This document shows, in pieces, positions 5,072 through 5,160 of a DNA stretch of 5,160 nt. Position numbers and translations under genes: made by a program. The notes under the pieces are model-generated. The model saw nothing but the letters and a program-made list of their open reading frames with translations. It made no database searches and was not told where the DNA came from. Every line of letters begins with the position of its first letter. Position 1 is the first letter of the stretch. The DNA comes from Methylorubrum extorquens (GTDB lineage Bacteria > Pseudomonadota > Alphaproteobacteria > Rhizobiales > Beijerinckiaceae), in the NCBI GenBank assembly GCA_019695455.1, contig JAEUAC010000149.1, forward strand, positions 1-5,160, given 5' to 3'.

Positions 5072-5160
5072 ATATGCAACGATCGGTTTACGGCTCCGGC
5101 GCATGATCCGCGCCGGGCCCGTTCCGGGGCTCCTCGGATGCTTCGGACGTGGCACGGCGC
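5072..5160. other. Unassigned tail with a local AT-richer patch
   Basis: Positions 5072-5090 are markedly less GC-rich than the rest of the window and include CATATG at 5071-5076. An ATG at 5103 opens a plus-strand frame to the edge (MIRAGPVPGLLGCFGRG), but it lacks a Shine-Dalgarno site and any recognisable sequence. The patch may be promoter DNA for a gene to the right. Nothing further can be supported. Confidence 0.3.

Noticed and set aside
4001..5155. Minus-strand 384-codon frame antisense to the UV endonuclease
   Set aside because: No recognisable motif; it is the reverse of a strongly conserved gene.
5103..5160. Short plus-strand frame starting MIRAGPVPGLLG and open to the right edge
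   Set aside because: Only 19 codons visible, no Shine-Dalgarno site and no recognisable sequence; it cannot be called as a gene.

Overview
The window is very GC-rich, compactly coded DNA of bacterial chromosome type. Its four complete proteins are typical of Alphaproteobacteria, and the general look suggests a Methylobacterium-like member of the Hyphomicrobiales. That placement is an inference from protein style and base composition; there is no rRNA or other marker gene here. No tRNA, rRNA, CRISPR array, insertion sequence, prophage gene or attachment site could be recognised.

Layout from left to right: (1) Positions 1-71, minus strand, hold the probable N-terminus of a membrane or exported protein that runs off the left edge. 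(2) Positions 72-245 are a divergent intergenic region with two adjacent perfect palindromes and a candidate sigma70-type promoter facing right. (3) Positions 246-1517, plus strand, encode a YegD-type Hsp70-family ATPase that has only the nucleotide-binding domain. (4) A 38-base convergent gap contains a strong GC hairpin, probably a shared terminator. (5) Positions 1556-2353, minus strand, encode a two-module glyoxalase-like (VOC superfamily) protein. (6) Positions 2354-2460 are a second divergent region, with a possible leaderless promoter for the VOC gene and a Shine-Dalgarno site for selO. (7) Positions 2461-3930, plus strand, encode SelO (YdiU), the pseudokinase-fold protein AMPylase. (8) After a 58-base gap, positions 3989-5044, plus strand, encode a UvsE/UvdE-type UV-damage endonuclease. 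(9) Positions 5045-5160 hold a small hairpin and an unassigned tail.

The genes do not form one pathway. selO and uvsE are co-directional and could share a transcript; the Hsp70 and VOC genes are convergent, and the VOC gene and selO are divergent. The common theme is at most loose: protein quality control, redox-linked AMPylation and DNA repair are all stress functions. I see no evidence for a new multi-gene system. The most interesting points are at residue level. SelO keeps its C-terminal cysteine but lacks the partner cysteine known from E. coli. The UV endonuclease keeps every metal ligand I could align but differs at N-terminal DNA-contact positions and carries an extra basic loop. The VOC protein keeps metal-ligand-like residues only in its first half. 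Comparisons with E. coli, Pseudomonas syringae and Thermus proteins are made from memory of those sequences and need a real alignment.
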